Below, piece by piece: positions 1 through 9,815 of a DNA stretch of 64,000 nt. The position numbers and the translations under genes were made by a program. This DNA is from Hyphomicrobium sp. Lineage in GTDB: Bacteria > Pseudomonadota > Alphaproteobacteria > Rhizobiales > Hyphomicrobiaceae. The stretch covers positions 25,369 to 89,368 of the forward strand of contig JANXVY010000062.1 of NCBI GenBank assembly GCA_025351425.1, given 5' to 3'. The notes under the pieces were generated by a model. That model did not search any database, had not been told where the DNA came from, and worked only from the letters and a program-made list of their open reading frames with translations. How positions within the stretch are numbered: the first letter of the stretch is position 1; each line of letters begins with the position of its first letter.

Positions 1-202
1 GCTGACGCTGGGCGGCGCACTGTTCCTCGAATTCCGCTACGAACCGCCGGTGTGGGTCCACGTCGTTGTGTGGGGCGTCTTTATCCCGATTGTGGCATTT
101 GCACTGCTGCGCCTTCTCAAAGGTGTCTTGATCAACCTGCAATATGCGCACAAAGCGGAAGAGGGCCGTCTAGAGACTAAGAAATCCGACGGCCAGAAAT
201 AG
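1..202 (+). CDS. DUF983 family protein, 3' end only
   Basis: Only the last 66 codons are in the window (reading frame from base 2, TAG at 200-202). The visible part holds one hydrophobic helix (VVVWGVFIPIVAFALLRLLK) followed by a short charged cytoplasmic-looking tail ending in KKSDGQK. DUF983 proteins are small membrane proteins encoded inside cytochrome c oxidase clusters of alphaproteobacteria, usually between coxC and SURF1. The SURF1 gene starting 15 bases downstream is what makes this assignment likely. The role is presumably in terminal oxidase assembly; that is inferred from context, not from a catalytic motif. Confidence 0.7.
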   Translation, partial: LTLGGALFLEFRYEPPVWVHVVVWGVFIPIVAFALLRLLKGVLINLQYAHKAEEGRLETKKSDGQK

Positions 203-217
203 GATCCATTGAGCTCT

Positions 218-994
218 ATGATTTCACGCCTCGCCACGGCCAAACTGCTTACGCCAACGCTGCTGTCCCTGGTTGGGCTCGCCATTCTGATCGGGCTCGG
301 CACCTGGCAGCTGAACCGCAAGACTTGGAAGGAGCATCTGCTCGCGACGCTCAAATCGCGCTCCGCCACCGCCCCCATGTCGGCAAACGCCAGCTGGCCG
401 GGCCTGCCATGCCACGACGCGCGCGATACCGGGCTGCCGAACCCGTGCGAATATCAGCCGGTGACGCTGCGCGGCGCCTTCGACCACACCCGCGAGCGCC
501 ACATCTTCACAGCAGCGCCCCTGGCCCCTGGCCTGAACTCGGACCGCGGCTTCTGGATCTTCACGCCGATGCGGCTCGACGGCTCGGGCAAGACCGTGTT
601 CGTCAACCGCGGCTTCGTGCCCGAGGACAAGAAGGAGCCGTCGAGGCGCGTCGTCGGCCAGACGACCCAAAGCGTTGAGATTTCAGGCCTCTACCGAAGC
701 GCGCAGGAACGCGCCACATTCGACGGCCAGAATGATGCGGCCAAGAACATTTGGTACGTGCGCGCGCCCAGCGAACTCTGGCCCGCCGATCCGAACGCGA
801 GCCAGATCGACGAACTGTGGGCCTACATCGACCAGACCGGCCCGGTACCCGCCGGCGGCTATCCGCTGCCGCTCGCAGGCAAGGTCGAGCTGACTAACCG
901 GCACCTCGAATACGCAATCACCTGGTATGGTTTGGCGCTGACCTTGCTCGGTGTCTACGCCACCTTTGCTTGGGGACGATTGAAGACCGCTTGA
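218..994 (+). CDS. SURF1 family cytochrome oxidase assembly protein
   Basis: 258 aa membrane protein that assists cytochrome c oxidase assembly (heme a delivery/maturation in the inner membrane). An N-terminal membrane helix (about residues 10-30) runs into the family motif GTWQLNRKTWKEHLL. The C-terminus has the second hallmark, NRHLEYAITWYGLALTLLG, that is a conserved NRHxEYAxTWYGLA helix. A large soluble loop lies between the two helices, as in the family. I chose ATG 218; a TTG nine bases earlier is also in frame. It follows the DUF983 gene by 15 bases and overlaps nothing downstream, since threonine synthase starts at 1090. Length matches the family (about 240-260 aa). Confidence 0.93.
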   Translation: MISRLATAKLLTPTLLSLVGLAILIGLGTWQLNRKTWKEHLLATLKSRSATAPMSANASWPGLPCHDARDTGLPNPCEYQPVTLRGAFDHTRERHIFTAAPLAPGLNSDRGFWIFTPMRLDGSGKTVFVNRGFVPEDKKEPSRRVVGQTTQSVEISGLYRSAQERATFDGQNDAAKNIWYVRAPSELWPADPNASQIDELWAYIDQTGPVPAGGYPLPLAGKVELTNRHLEYAITWYGLALTLLGVYATFAWGRLKTA

Positions 995-1089
995 ACGGGA
1001 GAGACACGGGATATCGAGCGACCTTTGCTTGTTTGGGGGGCGTCGCCGGACTACGTTCACGGTTTAAGCTGCCATGGAACGAAACACCC

Positions 1090-2493
1090 TTGCAATATAT
1101 CTCGACCCGGGGCCAGGCGCCCGCATTGAACTTTGACGACGTAATCCTCGCAGGGCTCGCCCGCGACGGCGGCCTCTATCTGCCACAGACTTGGCCGCAG
1201 TTCACGCCCGATCATATCGCGAGCCTGGCCGGGAAGCCGTTTGATGAAGTGGCCGTGGAAGTGATTGCGCCGTTCGCGAGCGGCAGCCTGACCCGCGCCG
1301 AGCTGAGCGCCATGGCCAAGGACGCATATGCGAGCTTCGGCCACCCAGCGGTTACGCCCCTGGTCCAGCTCGACCCGTCACACTGGGTGCTCGAGCTGTT
1401 CCACGGCCCCACGCTCGCGTTCAAGGATGTGGCGATGCAACTGCTCGCCCGCATGATGGACCATGTGCTGGAGAAACGCGGACAACGCGCAACGATTGTC
1501 GGCGCGACCTCCGGCGATACCGGCGGCGCGGCAATCGAGGCATTCCGCGGCCGCAAGCGCGTGGATGTGGTGATCCTGTTCCCCAACGGCCGCGTGTCGG
1601 ACGTGCAGCGCCGGATGATGACGACGCCCGCAGAAGATAACGTCCACGCGGTGGCGATCGAGGGGAATTTCGACGATTGCCAGGCGCTCGTGAAGGGCAT
1701 GTTCAACGATCACGCGTTCCGGGATCGCGTTTCATTGTCGGGCATCAACTCGATCAACTGGGGCCGTATCGTCGCGCAGGTGACGTATTATTTCGTGGCG
1801 GCCGTGGCCCTCGGCGCGCCCCACCGTAAGCTCTCGTTCGTCGTCCCGACCGGCAACTTTGGTGACATCTTCGCAGGCTACGTCGCCAGCCGCATGGGGC
1901 TGCCCATCGAGCGCCTCGTGATCGCCTCCAACACGAATGACATTCTTCCGCGCACCCTCGCCACGGGTGTGTACGAAATGCGGCCCGTCGTGGCGACCTC
2001 GTCACCGTCCATGGATATCGGCGTATCGTCGAATTTCGAGCGCTTCCTGTTCGAGGCGGCCGGCCGCGATGCGGGCCTCGTTCGGGCGCAGATGGCCTCG
2101 CTCGCAAAGTCGCAGCGGTTAGAATTGAGTTCGAAGCAAAAGGCGGCTCTAGCGCTGGATTTCGCAGCGATCTCGGCGACCGAACCGATCATTGCCGATG
2201 CCATCCGGGCGGGTAAGGCACTGTCGGGATATCTGATGGACCCGCATACGGCATGTGCGTTCGGCGTCGGCGACCGCCGTACGGAAGAGACCGAGATCAT
2301 CCTCGCAACCGCCAGCCCGGCGAAATTCCCCGATGCAATGGAGGAGATCACCGGTGATCGGCCCGGGCTTCCGCCGCGATTGGCGCAATTGATGACCGAT
2401 CCCGAACGGTTCGACGTTCTCCCCAATGAATTGGCCGCCGTGCAGACCTATGTCGCTCAGCACGCGCGCTCCCAGAAAGTAGGCGCGCCATGA
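1090..2493 (+). CDS. thrC: threonine synthase
   Basis: 467 aa PLP enzyme converting O-phosphohomoserine to threonine, the last step of threonine biosynthesis. The N-terminus QYISTRGQAPALNFDDV and GLARDGGLYLP are typical of the long bacterial ThrC type. The PLP lysine lies in HGPTLAFKDVAMQLLAR, and SGDTGGAA plus PTGNFGDIFAGY form the cofactor-binding loops. The first in-frame ATG gives a truncated protein, and upstream TTG 970 would overlap SURF1, so TTG 1090 is preferred because it yields the family N-terminus directly. The 3' end overlaps the peptidase gene by ATGA. The SURF1-thrC-M16 order is a common alphaproteobacterial arrangement. Confidence 0.95.
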   Translation: MQYISTRGQAPALNFDDVILAGLARDGGLYLPQTWPQFTPDHIASLAGKPFDEVAVEVIAPFASGSLTRAELSAMAKDAYASFGHPAVTPLVQLDPSHWVLELFHGPTLAFKDVAMQLLARMMDHVLEKRGQRATIVGATSGDTGGAAIEAFRGRKRVDVVILFPNGRVSDVQRRMMTTPAEDNVHAVAIEGNFDDCQALVKGMFNDHAFRDRVSLSGINSINWGRIVAQVTYYFVAAVALGAPHRKLSFVVPTGNFGDIFAGYVASRMGLPIERLVIASNTNDILPRTLATGVYEMRPVVATSSPSMDIGVSSNFERFLFEAAGRDAGLVRAQMASLAKSQRLELSSKQKAALALDFAAISATEPIIADAIRAGKALSGYLMDPHTACAFGVGDRRTEETEIILATASPAKFPDAMEEITGDRPGLPPRLAQLMTDPERFDVLPNELAAVQTYVAQHARSQKVGAP

Positions 2494-3788
2494 CCACGAC
2501 CGTCTCCACGCTGACCAATGGCGTTCGCGTCGTGACGCACGCGATGCCCCACGTCGAGACCAGTTCGCTCGGCGTCTGGATCGGCGTCGGCGCCCGCCAT
2601 GAAACTGAAACCCAGCAGGGCATTTCGCATCTGCTGGAGCATATGGCGTTTAAGGGCACGAAAACTCGTTCGGCGCTGCAGATTGCCGAAGAGATCGAGC
2701 AGGTGGGCGGCGAAATCAACGCTGCCACCTCACTGGAGTCGACGGCGTATTACGCCCGCGTGCTGAAGGGCGACGAAGGCCTCGCACTGGAAATCTTGGC
2801 CGACATCCTCCAGGACTCGACGTTCGACCAGGGCGAACTCGAAAAAGAACGCGACGTGATTCTCCAGGAAATCGCCGCGACCCAGGATAGCCCGGACGAA
2901 ATCGCCTACGACCTCATCCAGGAGGCGGCCTTTCCGGGTCAGGCCGTGGGCCGTCCGATCCTGGGCACGCCAGCGAGCGTGACAGCCACGTCCCCCGAAG
3001 ATCTACGCCGTTTTCTGGGCACGCACTATGCGCCGGCGCGCTTGGTGGTATCGGCTGCGGGAGCGGTGACGCACGACAGCGTGCTGCGCCACGCTGAGGC
3101 CCTATTCGGCGGGCTTTCTACATCACAGGAAACTTCGCACGGCGACGAACCGGCGCGCTATGTCGGCGGCGCACGTTCCTCGGTCAAGTCATTTGAGCAA
3201 AGCCACGTGCTGATGGGGTTTGAAGGCCCATCCTATCGCGCGCCCGACGCCTTCACGGCGCAAGTTTTTTCGGGGTTGTTCGGCGGCGGAATGTCGTCGC
3301 GGTTGTTTCAGGAGGTGCGCGAGAAACGGGGACTCTGCTATGCGATTTATTCGTCCGCCTGGGGCTTGAAGGATAGCGGCATGTTCCAGATTCATGCAGC
3401 AACCAGCCACGCCATGGTACCGGAACTGATCGACGTGATCGGCCAGGAGCTGACGGTGATGGCCGACCGTGGCCCGACCGAGCGCGAAGTGACGCGCGCC
3501 AAGGCGCAGCTCAAGGCGGGCCTGCTCATGAGCCTGGAAAGCTCGGGTGCGCGCGCCGAACAGATGGCCCGCCACCTGCTGGTACACGGCCGTCTGATCG
3601 CGCCCGACGAATTGGTCGCCCGCGTGGACGAAGTGACGGTCGAGCGCGTCCGGACCTTTGCGCAGCGGTTGGCGGGGAGCCCGGCGTGCGTTGCAATCGT
3701 GGGTGCGGGGAAAAAGAGCTCGGTGCACGCCAAACACGCCCAGCGAGCGCTGGAAAAGAAAGACGAGGGCGTCGTCGCGCCGGCTTGA
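2490..3788 (+). CDS. M16 family zinc peptidase (processing-peptidase-like)
   Basis: 432 aa. The inverted zinc motif HxxEH is present as HLLEHMAFKGT near residue 50, with the downstream glutamate in the helix around residue 125 (LEKERDVILQEI). The second half carries the R/Y signature SSRLFQEVREKRGLCYAIYS. This is the single-chain, roughly 430-residue bacterial form related to the mitochondrial processing peptidase beta subunit. It has no signal peptide, so it probably acts in the cytoplasm. Its start codon overlaps the stop of thrC (ATGA), indicating translational coupling. Substrate unknown. The next gene begins 36 bases downstream, after a purine-rich stretch. Confidence 0.93.
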   Translation: MTTTVSTLTNGVRVVTHAMPHVETSSLGVWIGVGARHETETQQGISHLLEHMAFKGTKTRSALQIAEEIEQVGGEINAATSLESTAYYARVLKGDEGLALEILADILQDSTFDQGELEKERDVILQEIAATQDSPDEIAYDLIQEAAFPGQAVGRPILGTPASVTATSPEDLRRFLGTHYAPARLVVSAAGAVTHDSVLRHAEALFGGLSTSQETSHGDEPARYVGGARSSVKSFEQSHVLMGFEGPSYRAPDAFTAQVFSGLFGGGMSSRLFQEVREKRGLCYAIYSSAWGLKDSGMFQIHAATSHAMVPELIDVIGQELTVMADRGPTEREVTRAKAQLKAGLLMSLESSGARAEQMARHLLVHGRLIAPDELVARVDEVTVERVRTFAQRLAGSPACVAIVGAGKKSSVHAKHAQRALEKKDEGVVAPA

Positions 3789-3824
3789 AAACGGGTTCGA
3801 CCGCGGGCGAAAGGGGGCCCGGAA

Positions 3825-4469
3825 ATGGCATTTTTGAGAGCGACTACCGGAACTGAAAGCTATGTGGCACGCGGCGCCAAGGTTGGTCTGCGTCCGCTGC
3901 AGATGGGCGATTTTTCGCCATGGGCGCAGCTGCGCGCGCTGAGCCGCGATCACTTGACGCCCTGGGAGCCGGTCTGGCCGCGCGATGAATTGCTGAAAAG
4001 CGCCTATCGTCGCCGCTTGCGCTATTATCAGCGCGAGCAACGCGAGGACTTGGGCTACGCCTTCGGCGTGTTCACCCTCGAAGATGACACTCTGGTGGGC
4101 GGCGTGTCGCTGTCTAACGTGCGCCGCGGCGTGACGCAGGCAGGTCAGCTCGGCTATTGGCTAGGGCTGCCTCACATCCGCATGGGTTACATGGCCGACG
4201 CGGTAGCCATCATGATGCCTTATGCATTCCACGGTTTGCGGCTGCATCGGATCGAGGCAGCGACCCTCGCCCACAATGAGGCCTCCATCCGCGTCCTGGA
4301 ACGCAACGGATTCGAGCGCGAGGGGTTCGCGCGCAGCTATCTGAAGATCAACGGCGAATGGCGCGATCATATTCTGTTCGCGCTGATCGCGGAGGAGCAT
4401 CAGGCCACGTCCGCCGAGCGCGAACGCCGTCCGCTCGATGTGCCCCGACTGAGTACAGCTGCAACATGA
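3825..4469 (+). CDS. GNAT family N-acetyltransferase (RimJ/RimL-like)
   Basis: 214 aa. The fold of RimJ-type acetyltransferases is recognisable: an N-terminal strand GLRPLQMGDFSPWAQL, the GGVSLSNVRRG strand, the LGYWLGLPHIRMGYMADAV acetyl-CoA loop region, then HRIEAATLAHNEASIRVLERNGF, which is the diagnostic NxxSxxxxEKxGF-like segment. This subfamily acetylates N-terminal amines of proteins or small amines; the substrate here is unknown. ATG 3825 is preceded by AAAGGGGG at good spacing. The stop overlaps the next start (ATGA at 4466), so it is probably co-translated with the GGDEF/EAL protein. A short basic tail after about residue 190 is outside the domain. Confidence 0.9.
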   Translation: MAFLRATTGTESYVARGAKVGLRPLQMGDFSPWAQLRALSRDHLTPWEPVWPRDELLKSAYRRRLRYYQREQREDLGYAFGVFTLEDDTLVGGVSLSNVRRGVTQAGQLGYWLGLPHIRMGYMADAVAIMMPYAFHGLRLHRIEAATLAHNEASIRVLERNGFEREGFARSYLKINGEWRDHILFALIAEEHQATSAERERRPLDVPRLSTAAT

Positions 4470-7400
4470 GACGCTTGCTGGCTCAGCTTCGCACCCTCGC
4501 AGCCGGGCTCGTGCTCGTGCTGTTGAGCGTCGTCGCGACGATCGGGCCAGCCCATGCCTTGAAACCGATTTCCGTGACGCCAGACCAGGATCGCATCGAG
4601 ATCACGTCACTGGGCGAATTCTACGAAAGCCGCGGCGACAGCCTGCAGCTCGAAATGGCGTCCGCCAGCGACGCGGTGACGGGCCGCATGACGGTGCGCG
4701 CAACGACGCCGGGCACCAATCCCAACTGGATCGCCTTCGCGCTGCAGAACGCGACCGACAAGCCCATCGAGCGCTGGCTGACGGCCGAGCGCTATACAAT
4801 GTTCGGCTCGGGCGCGATCTGGCCTGACCTCGACGCCCGCCGCGTGGATGCTGTGACGCCCTCACTGGGTTATGTTCCCGAGCGCATCAAGAACGACCGC
4901 GCCGACATTTTCCGCATCACCCTGGAGCCTGGCCAGACCATCACTTACGTCGCCGAACTCTCGACCGAACGGTTCGCTCGCGTCTACCTGTGGAAACCGA
5001 TCGACTACGAATTGAAGGTGCGTGACCGCCAGCTGTTCAACGGCGTGCTGCTGGGCCTGACCGGCCTGCTCGCGATCTTCCTGACGGCGGTGTTTGCGGC
5101 CAACCACAAGGCGATCTTTCCAACCGCTGCCCTGGTCGCGTGGTGCGTGCTGGCCCATTTGACGGTCGATTTCGGCTTCTTCCACAAGCTGTTCCAGCTC
5201 CGGCCCGAGGATAATGCGGTCTACCGCGCGGCGACCGAGGCCGCGATGGCGGCCTCACTGGTCATTTTCCTCTACACGTTCTTGCGGCTGGGCCGGTCGC
5301 CAGGTCTGATCCGGATGCTGCTGGGCCTCTGGATCGCGGGTCAACTCGCCCTCGTCGCAATTGCCGTGGTCGACCCGCGCCTTGCCTCGACCTTCGCCCG
5401 TCTCTCCTTTGCCGCGATCGGCGGGATCGGCACTTTGACGACGATCGGCCTCGCCTTGCGCGGGCAGGATCGCGCCCTGTCGCTGGTGCCGACGTGGCTA
5501 CTGTTCCTGGTCTGGGTGTTCGGCGCAGCTGTCATCTTGACCGGAAGGCTCGCGACCGACATCGCGGTTTCCGGTCTGATCGCGGGGCTCGTGCTCATCG
5601 TAGTTTCGATCGGCTTCACCGTGACCCAGTTCGCGTTCCGCTCGCTGGAGCCGGTCTATGGCGGTACCGCGCCGAGCGAACAGCAGCTCTCGGCACTGGC
5701 CGTCGATGGCGCGGGCGCGGCGATCTTTGAATGGTTTTCCAACCGCAACGAAGTCAAGGTCAGCCCCATCATCGACGGCATCCTGGGGCTGCCGGCCGGC
5801 GAGCTTTCGAGCAAGTTCGCCGACTTCGCCAAGCACGTCCACGAGGCCGACCGCGAGCGCCTGCGGACGGTGCTGACGTCGGTGCAGGACCGCGCGGGCG
5901 CGGCGATCCGCACCGAATTCCGCTTGCGCCACGCCGACAACAGCGCGCGCTGGTTCGAACTGGAAGCGTCCACCATGCCGGGCGCCGACCCTCGCTCGCT
6001 GCGCTTCGTCGGGCTGTTGCGCGAGATCACCGACAGCAAGCGGTCTCGCGAACGGTTGGTGCATGACGCCGTCTATTGCTCGTTGACGGGCCTGCCCAAC
6101 CGCGCGCTGTTTCTAGACCGGCTGGGCGTTGTCATGGCGCGCGCGCGCCGTGACGAAACGCTGCGGCCCTCCATTATTCTGATCGACGTCGACAAGTTCA
6201 AATCGGTCAACGCGACCTTTGGTTTACCCGTAGGCGACAGCCTGCTGCTGACGATCGCCCGCCGGCTGTCGCGCCACGTGTCGGGACGCCACACGTTGGC
6301 CCGGGTCGGCGGCGATCAGTTCGCGATTTTGTTCGAGGCCGAGCAGGACCCTGCCGAATTTGCCCGCGAAGCCGAACGCGTGCGTCGAGCAGTGCGCGCG
6401 CCGATCAAAATCGGCGGCCAGGATATCGTGATCACCGCGGCGCTTGGCATCGCGATCTACGACGGCGACGGCGACGGTGATGGGAACGGTGATGTGAAGG
6501 CGAGCCTGCTTGAGGACGCGGAGATCGCGACCTACCGGGCCAAGCGCTCGGGTGCCGACAAGATCGAGCTGTTCACGCCTCAAATGCGGGCGGACCGCAA
6601 GGAGCGCATCGAGATCGAAAGCGATCTGCGCAAGGCGATCGACGGCAATCAACTGCGCGTGCTCTACCAGCCGGTGATCTATCTGCCGACCGAGGAGCTA
6701 GCGGGTTTCGAGGCGTCGCTCAAGTGGGACCATCCCAAGCTGGGGCTGATCAATCCCGTAAACTACGTGCCAGCCGGCGGCGATAGCGCGCTGATCCAGA
6801 AAGTCGGCTCCTACATGCTGGCGCGCGCGAGCCAGGATGCGGCGCGCTGGCAAAAGGAGCTGCCGCGTACCGAACGGCCGTTGTTCGTCGCGGTCAACAT
6901 TGGCTCCAGCGAGCTTCTGAGGCCCGAGCTTGCCCGCGAAGTGCGCCAGCTGCTCGACCGCGGCGTGATCCCAAAGGGGACGTTGCGTCTCGAGGTTGCC
7001 GAGAGTCTCGTCATGGAAAATCCGGAGCAGGCGGGCGAAATCTTGGAGCAACTGCGGGGCGTCGGCGCTGAGCTCTCGCTCGATGATTTCGGCGCCGGTT
7101 TTTCCTCACTCGCCTATTTGCAGCGTTTCCCCTTTGACACGATTAAAATCGACCGCTGGTTCGTCCAGGCGGCGGCGGGCGGCGATGCGCCAGGCGCGGC
7201 CGTGGTGCGTTCGATGGTGGCGCTTTCGCACGAATTGAACAAGAAGGTCGTCGCCGACGGCGTGGAACTCCCCGAGGATGCGGTATTCCTTCGCTCGATC
7301 GGGTGCGCCTATGCGCAGGGATTCTACTACGGCGATCCCATGCCAGACCGCGAAGTGCTGCAGCTGTTGAAGCTGGTGCGCAAGTCGGAATCGAAGCTCC

Positions 7401-8092
7401 AGCCGCGCGGCTTCTTCCGCATGACCATGAAGCGCCCGAAGATCAAGCAGGCCCCCGCAGAAGCCGCAATTGCAACCGCCATCCCGAGCGGCGCGCCCGA
7501 TGGAAACGCCAAGCGGGGCCGGGTCAAGCTCGCGACCGCTAAGCCCAATGCCAAGGCCAGCGCGTCCAGCGCGAAGCCGAATGGCGCTGTTAATGGCCGC
7601 CCGCCCGCCTTACCAGCAGAAGCAATGAGCGCGATACCGCCGCAAATGCCGGTCGACACCCCCGCCTTCGCACCGCCCCCGACTAGCCAGCCGCCGCAGA
7701 TGAGTGCACCGGGCGAACCCCATCCGCTGTCGAGCTTGCAGGCGGGCCTCGATGCCTTGAACGCCCGGGCGGAAGCGCCCCGTCATGAGCCGCGTGTCGC
7801 CGAACTGGCGTCGGTGTTCAGTACCCATCTGCCAAACGCGCAACCCACGGCCGCAGATCCCATGGCAGCGCTTGCGGCGGCAATGGCGTCTGCCGACGCC
7901 CCAAGATTTACGGCTGAGAGTCCGATGGCTGAACCGGTCATGCGCGTGCGCCCGATCCGCCCGGCGCCCGATTTGTCGAAACTCCCCCCGGGCCTCGCCG
8001 CGAGCCTCGCCAAGCTGGCAGGCAAGTCTGATCAGCCACGGACGCCTCCGCAGCCTCCGCCACCGCGCCGCCCCCGCGGATCTAACGATTAG
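4466..8092 (+). CDS. membrane GGDEF-EAL protein with PAS domain and Pro/Ala-rich tail, both catalytic signatures altered
   Basis: 1208 aa. Order: signal peptide (1-32); periplasmic beta-rich region (about 40-185) followed by six or seven membrane helices (about 190-395), resembling the 7TM-DISM sensor layout; PAS-like domain (about 410-530); GGDEF domain (about 540-700); EAL domain (about 720-970); long Pro/Ala tail (about 985-1208). The diguanylate cyclase site reads GGDQF instead of GGDEF. The EAL site reads FEASLKW instead of the EALLRW type, and the late signature reads ADGVEL where EGVE is usual, while LDDFGAGFSSLAYL is kept. Signalling through c-di-GMP binding rather than turnover is therefore plausible. 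Translationally coupled (ATGA) to the acetyltransferase gene; start ATG 4466 gives a clean signal peptide. Confidence 0.9.
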   Translation: MRRLLAQLRTLAAGLVLVLLSVVATIGPAHALKPISVTPDQDRIEITSLGEFYESRGDSLQLEMASASDAVTGRMTVRATTPGTNPNWIAFALQNATDKPIERWLTAERYTMFGSGAIWPDLDARRVDAVTPSLGYVPERIKNDRADIFRITLEPGQTITYVAELSTERFARVYLWKPIDYELKVRDRQLFNGVLLGLTGLLAIFLTAVFAANHKAIFPTAALVAWCVLAHLTVDFGFFHKLFQLRPEDNAVYRAATEAAMAASLVIFLYTFLRLGRSPGLIRMLLGLWIAGQLALVAIAVVDPRLASTFARLSFAAIGGIGTLTTIGLALRGQDRALSLVPTWLLFLVWVFGAAVILTGRLATDIAVSGLIAGLVLIVVSIGFTVTQFAFRSLEPVYGGTAPSEQQLSALAVDGAGAAIFEWFSNRNEVKVSPIIDGILGLPAGELSSKFADFAKHVHEADRERLRTVLTSVQDRAGAAIRTEFRLRHADNSARWFELEASTMPGADPRSLRFVGLLREITDSKRSRERLVHDAVYCSLTGLPNRALFLDRLGVVMARARRDETLRPSIILIDVDKFKSVNATFGLPVGDSLLLTIARRLSRHVSGRHTLARVGGDQFAILFEAEQDPAEFAREAERVRRAVRAPIKIGGQDIVITAALGIAIYDGDGDGDGNGDVKASLLEDAEIATYRAKRSGADKIELFTPQMRADRKERIEIESDLRKAIDGNQLRVLYQPVIYLPTEELAGFEASLKWDHPKLGLINPVNYVPAGGDSALIQKVGSYMLARASQDAARWQKELPRTERPLFVAVNIGSSELLRPELAREVRQLLDRGVIPKGTLRLEVAESLVMENPEQAGEILEQLRGVGAELSLDDFGAGFSSLAYLQRFPFDTIKIDRWFVQAAAGGDAPGAAVVRSMVALSHELNKKVVADGVELPEDAVFLRSIGCAYAQGFYYGDPMPDREVLQLLKLVRKSESKLQPRGFFRMTMKRPKIKQAPAEAAIATAIPSGAPDGNAKRGRVKLATAKPNAKASASSAKPNGAVNGRPPALPAEAMSAIPPQMPVDTPAFAPPPTSQPPQMSAPGEPHPLSSLQAGLDALNARAEAPRHEPRVAELASVFSTHLPNAQPTAADPMAALAAAMASADAPRFTAESPMAEPVMRVRPIRPAPDLSKLPPGLAASLAKLAGKSDQPRTPPQPPPPRRPRGSND

Positions 8093-8110
8093 CACTGGAT
8101 TTTGTGATGC

Positions 8111-8719
8111 TTAAGCGTGTCCGGCGTCGCTGACGAGGTGCGACAGGTCGATGCCGATGGTCGCGAGCGCGCGGGTGTACTTTTCGTCGAGGTCGGCTGA
8201 AAACACGAGGTCGGGGTCGGCCGGACAATTGATCCAGCCGTTGGCGGCGAGTTCGCTTTCCAGCTGCCCCGGCGACCAGCTCGCATAGCCGAGCGCGAGG
8301 ATTGACCGGTGCGGGCCGCCTCCGGTGGCGATCGCTTTCAGAATGTCGATGGTCGCGGTCAGGCAGACGCTGGCGTCGATCTGAAGGGTCGAGTCCGAAC
8401 TCAAGTAGTCCGAACTATGCAGCACGAACCCGCGGCCGGTTTCGACCGGACCGCCGACATGCACCGGATGTTCTTCGAGATCGCCAAGCCGGTTCCGCGT
8501 GCGCGCGGGAGTGATCTCAAGCCGTTCCAGGAGCGAGGGAAAATCGATATGCGGCGCGCGCTGATTGATGATGAGGCCCATCGCACCGTCCTTTGAATGG
8601 GCACACATATACACGACCGAGCGCGCGAAACGCTTATCGGTCATGATCGGCATTGCAATCAGCAACTGCCCATCGAGGTATCCAGTCGAGATGGTTTGGC
8701 GGCTTTTGATGTGTGGCAT
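8111..8719 (-). CDS. YqgE/AlgH family protein
   Basis: 202 aa. The N-terminal [16 protein letters not shown] followed by [19 protein letters not shown] is the hallmark of the YqgE/AlgH (DUF179) family, as are the [16 protein letters not shown] and [19 protein letters not shown] segments. AlgH was first described as a regulator of alginate genes in Pseudomonas, but the biochemical role of the family is not established. No signal peptide or membrane helix. Convergent with the GGDEF/EAL gene (18 bases between stops) and divergent from the DsbD-like gene. Length is a little above the usual 185-190 aa because of a short N-terminal extension. Confidence 0.92.
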   Translation of the reverse strand: MPHIKSRQTISTGYLDGQLLIAMPIMTDKRFARSVVYMCAHSKDGAMGLIINQRAPHIDFPSLLERLEITPARTRNRLGDLEEHPVHVGGPVETGRGFVLHSSDYLSSDSTLQIDASVCLTATIDILKAIATGGGPHRSILALGYASWSPGQLESELAANGWINCPADPDLVFSADLDEKYTRALATIGIDLSHLVSDAGHA

Positions 8720-8888
8720 CCTTTTGCGTCGTTTCCACGTTAAAGATTACCGGACCCAGCCTTGGGTGAGAAGCAGCGTTTGAATGGAGACGCTAAGAAT
8801 TGATCCAGGTTGCGGCGATCAAAAGGCTTGCCCCGCCCCGCGAGGTGGCCGATATCACCCTCAACTGGTTTGCAAATGGGATTTCGCG

Positions 8889-9770
8889 ATGGTGATGCAA
8901 GAACCCCAGAAAACGCTGCACCTGACGCTGGCGTTGGCGGCCCTTGTGTCTGTCGCCGCAACGGCGATCCGGCCGGGTCAGGCTTTGGCGGACAGCGAGT
9001 TGGCCTCGCCCTGGAGTGAAGGCAAGCCTACGACCAAGGCCCGCCTGGTGGCAGGGCAGGCCGGCGGAAAATGGATCGCAGCCGTCGAAATCACCATGGC
9101 TGAAGGCTGGAAGACCTACTGGAGGTTTCCAGGCGATGCGGGCGGCGTGCCCCCGATGTTCGACTTCGCCAAATCGGGCAACCTGGCCGGCGTCAAAGTG
9201 CTGTTTCCCGCCCCCAAGCGCTTCACCGACAAGGCTGGCGATACGCTGGGCTACAAGGACGCGGTGGTGTTCCCACTCCTGATCGAAGCCAAAGACCCAG
9301 CCTTGCCCATCGATCTGAAGGTCGGGCTCGAATACGGCATCTGCCGCGAGGTATGCGTACCGGTCGAAAGCGAGCTGAGCCTGGACATTCCGGCAGGCTC
9401 CCGCGCGCCCGTTCCCGCTCAAGTGCAGGCAGCCCTCGACCATGTTCCCCACGGCGCCGGTGCGCTGAAGCCCAATGACCCGCGGCTCGTCGCGAGCCAG
9501 GTCAAGCTCGATGGCCCCAATCCCTCGATTGCGCTCGTCGTCGAATGTCCAGGCGGCGCGGCCAACGCGGATGCCTATGTCGAAAGTCCGGCTGGATATT
9601 ACATTCCCCTGCCCAAGGCAGGCAGCGTCAAGCCCGCAGGCAAGGACCAGGTCCGCTTCGAAATCGATCTGAAGGACGCCGTCGACCCAGCCGATCTCAA
9701 AGGCAAGACCGCCAACGTGACGCTGGTCTGTCCGCAAGGCCTGAGCGAAACAGCCTTCAAACTCGAATAG
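8889..9770 (+). CDS. periplasmic protein with DsbD alpha-like (thiol reductant) domain
   Basis: 293 aa. A signal peptide (LTLALAALVSVAATAI, cleavage probably after GQALA) leads into a beta-rich domain like the N-terminal alpha domain of DsbD. Key segments are AEGWKTYWRFPGDAGGVPP and GLEYGICREVCVP, which contains the cysteine pair CxxxC expected of DsbD-alpha. Unlike full DsbD there is no eight-helix membrane domain, so the electron donor must be another protein. Proteins of this kind are common in Hyphomicrobiales and are probably involved in periplasmic thiol transfer. Start ATG 8889 is chosen because upstream codons lie before the signal peptide; an ATG two codons later is also possible. 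Confidence 0.8.
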   Translation: MVMQEPQKTLHLTLALAALVSVAATAIRPGQALADSELASPWSEGKPTTKARLVAGQAGGKWIAAVEITMAEGWKTYWRFPGDAGGVPPMFDFAKSGNLAGVKVLFPAPKRFTDKAGDTLGYKDAVVFPLLIEAKDPALPIDLKVGLEYGICREVCVPVESELSLDIPAGSRAPVPAQVQAALDHVPHGAGALKPNDPRLVASQVKLDGPNPSIALVVECPGGAANADAYVESPAGYYIPLPKAGSVKPAGKDQVRFEIDLKDAVDPADLKGKTANVTLVCPQGLSETAFKLE

Positions 9771-9815
9771 GCACACCTTTGTTATAGAACTCCCTCAGGC
9801 CCATAGGATCCGGAT

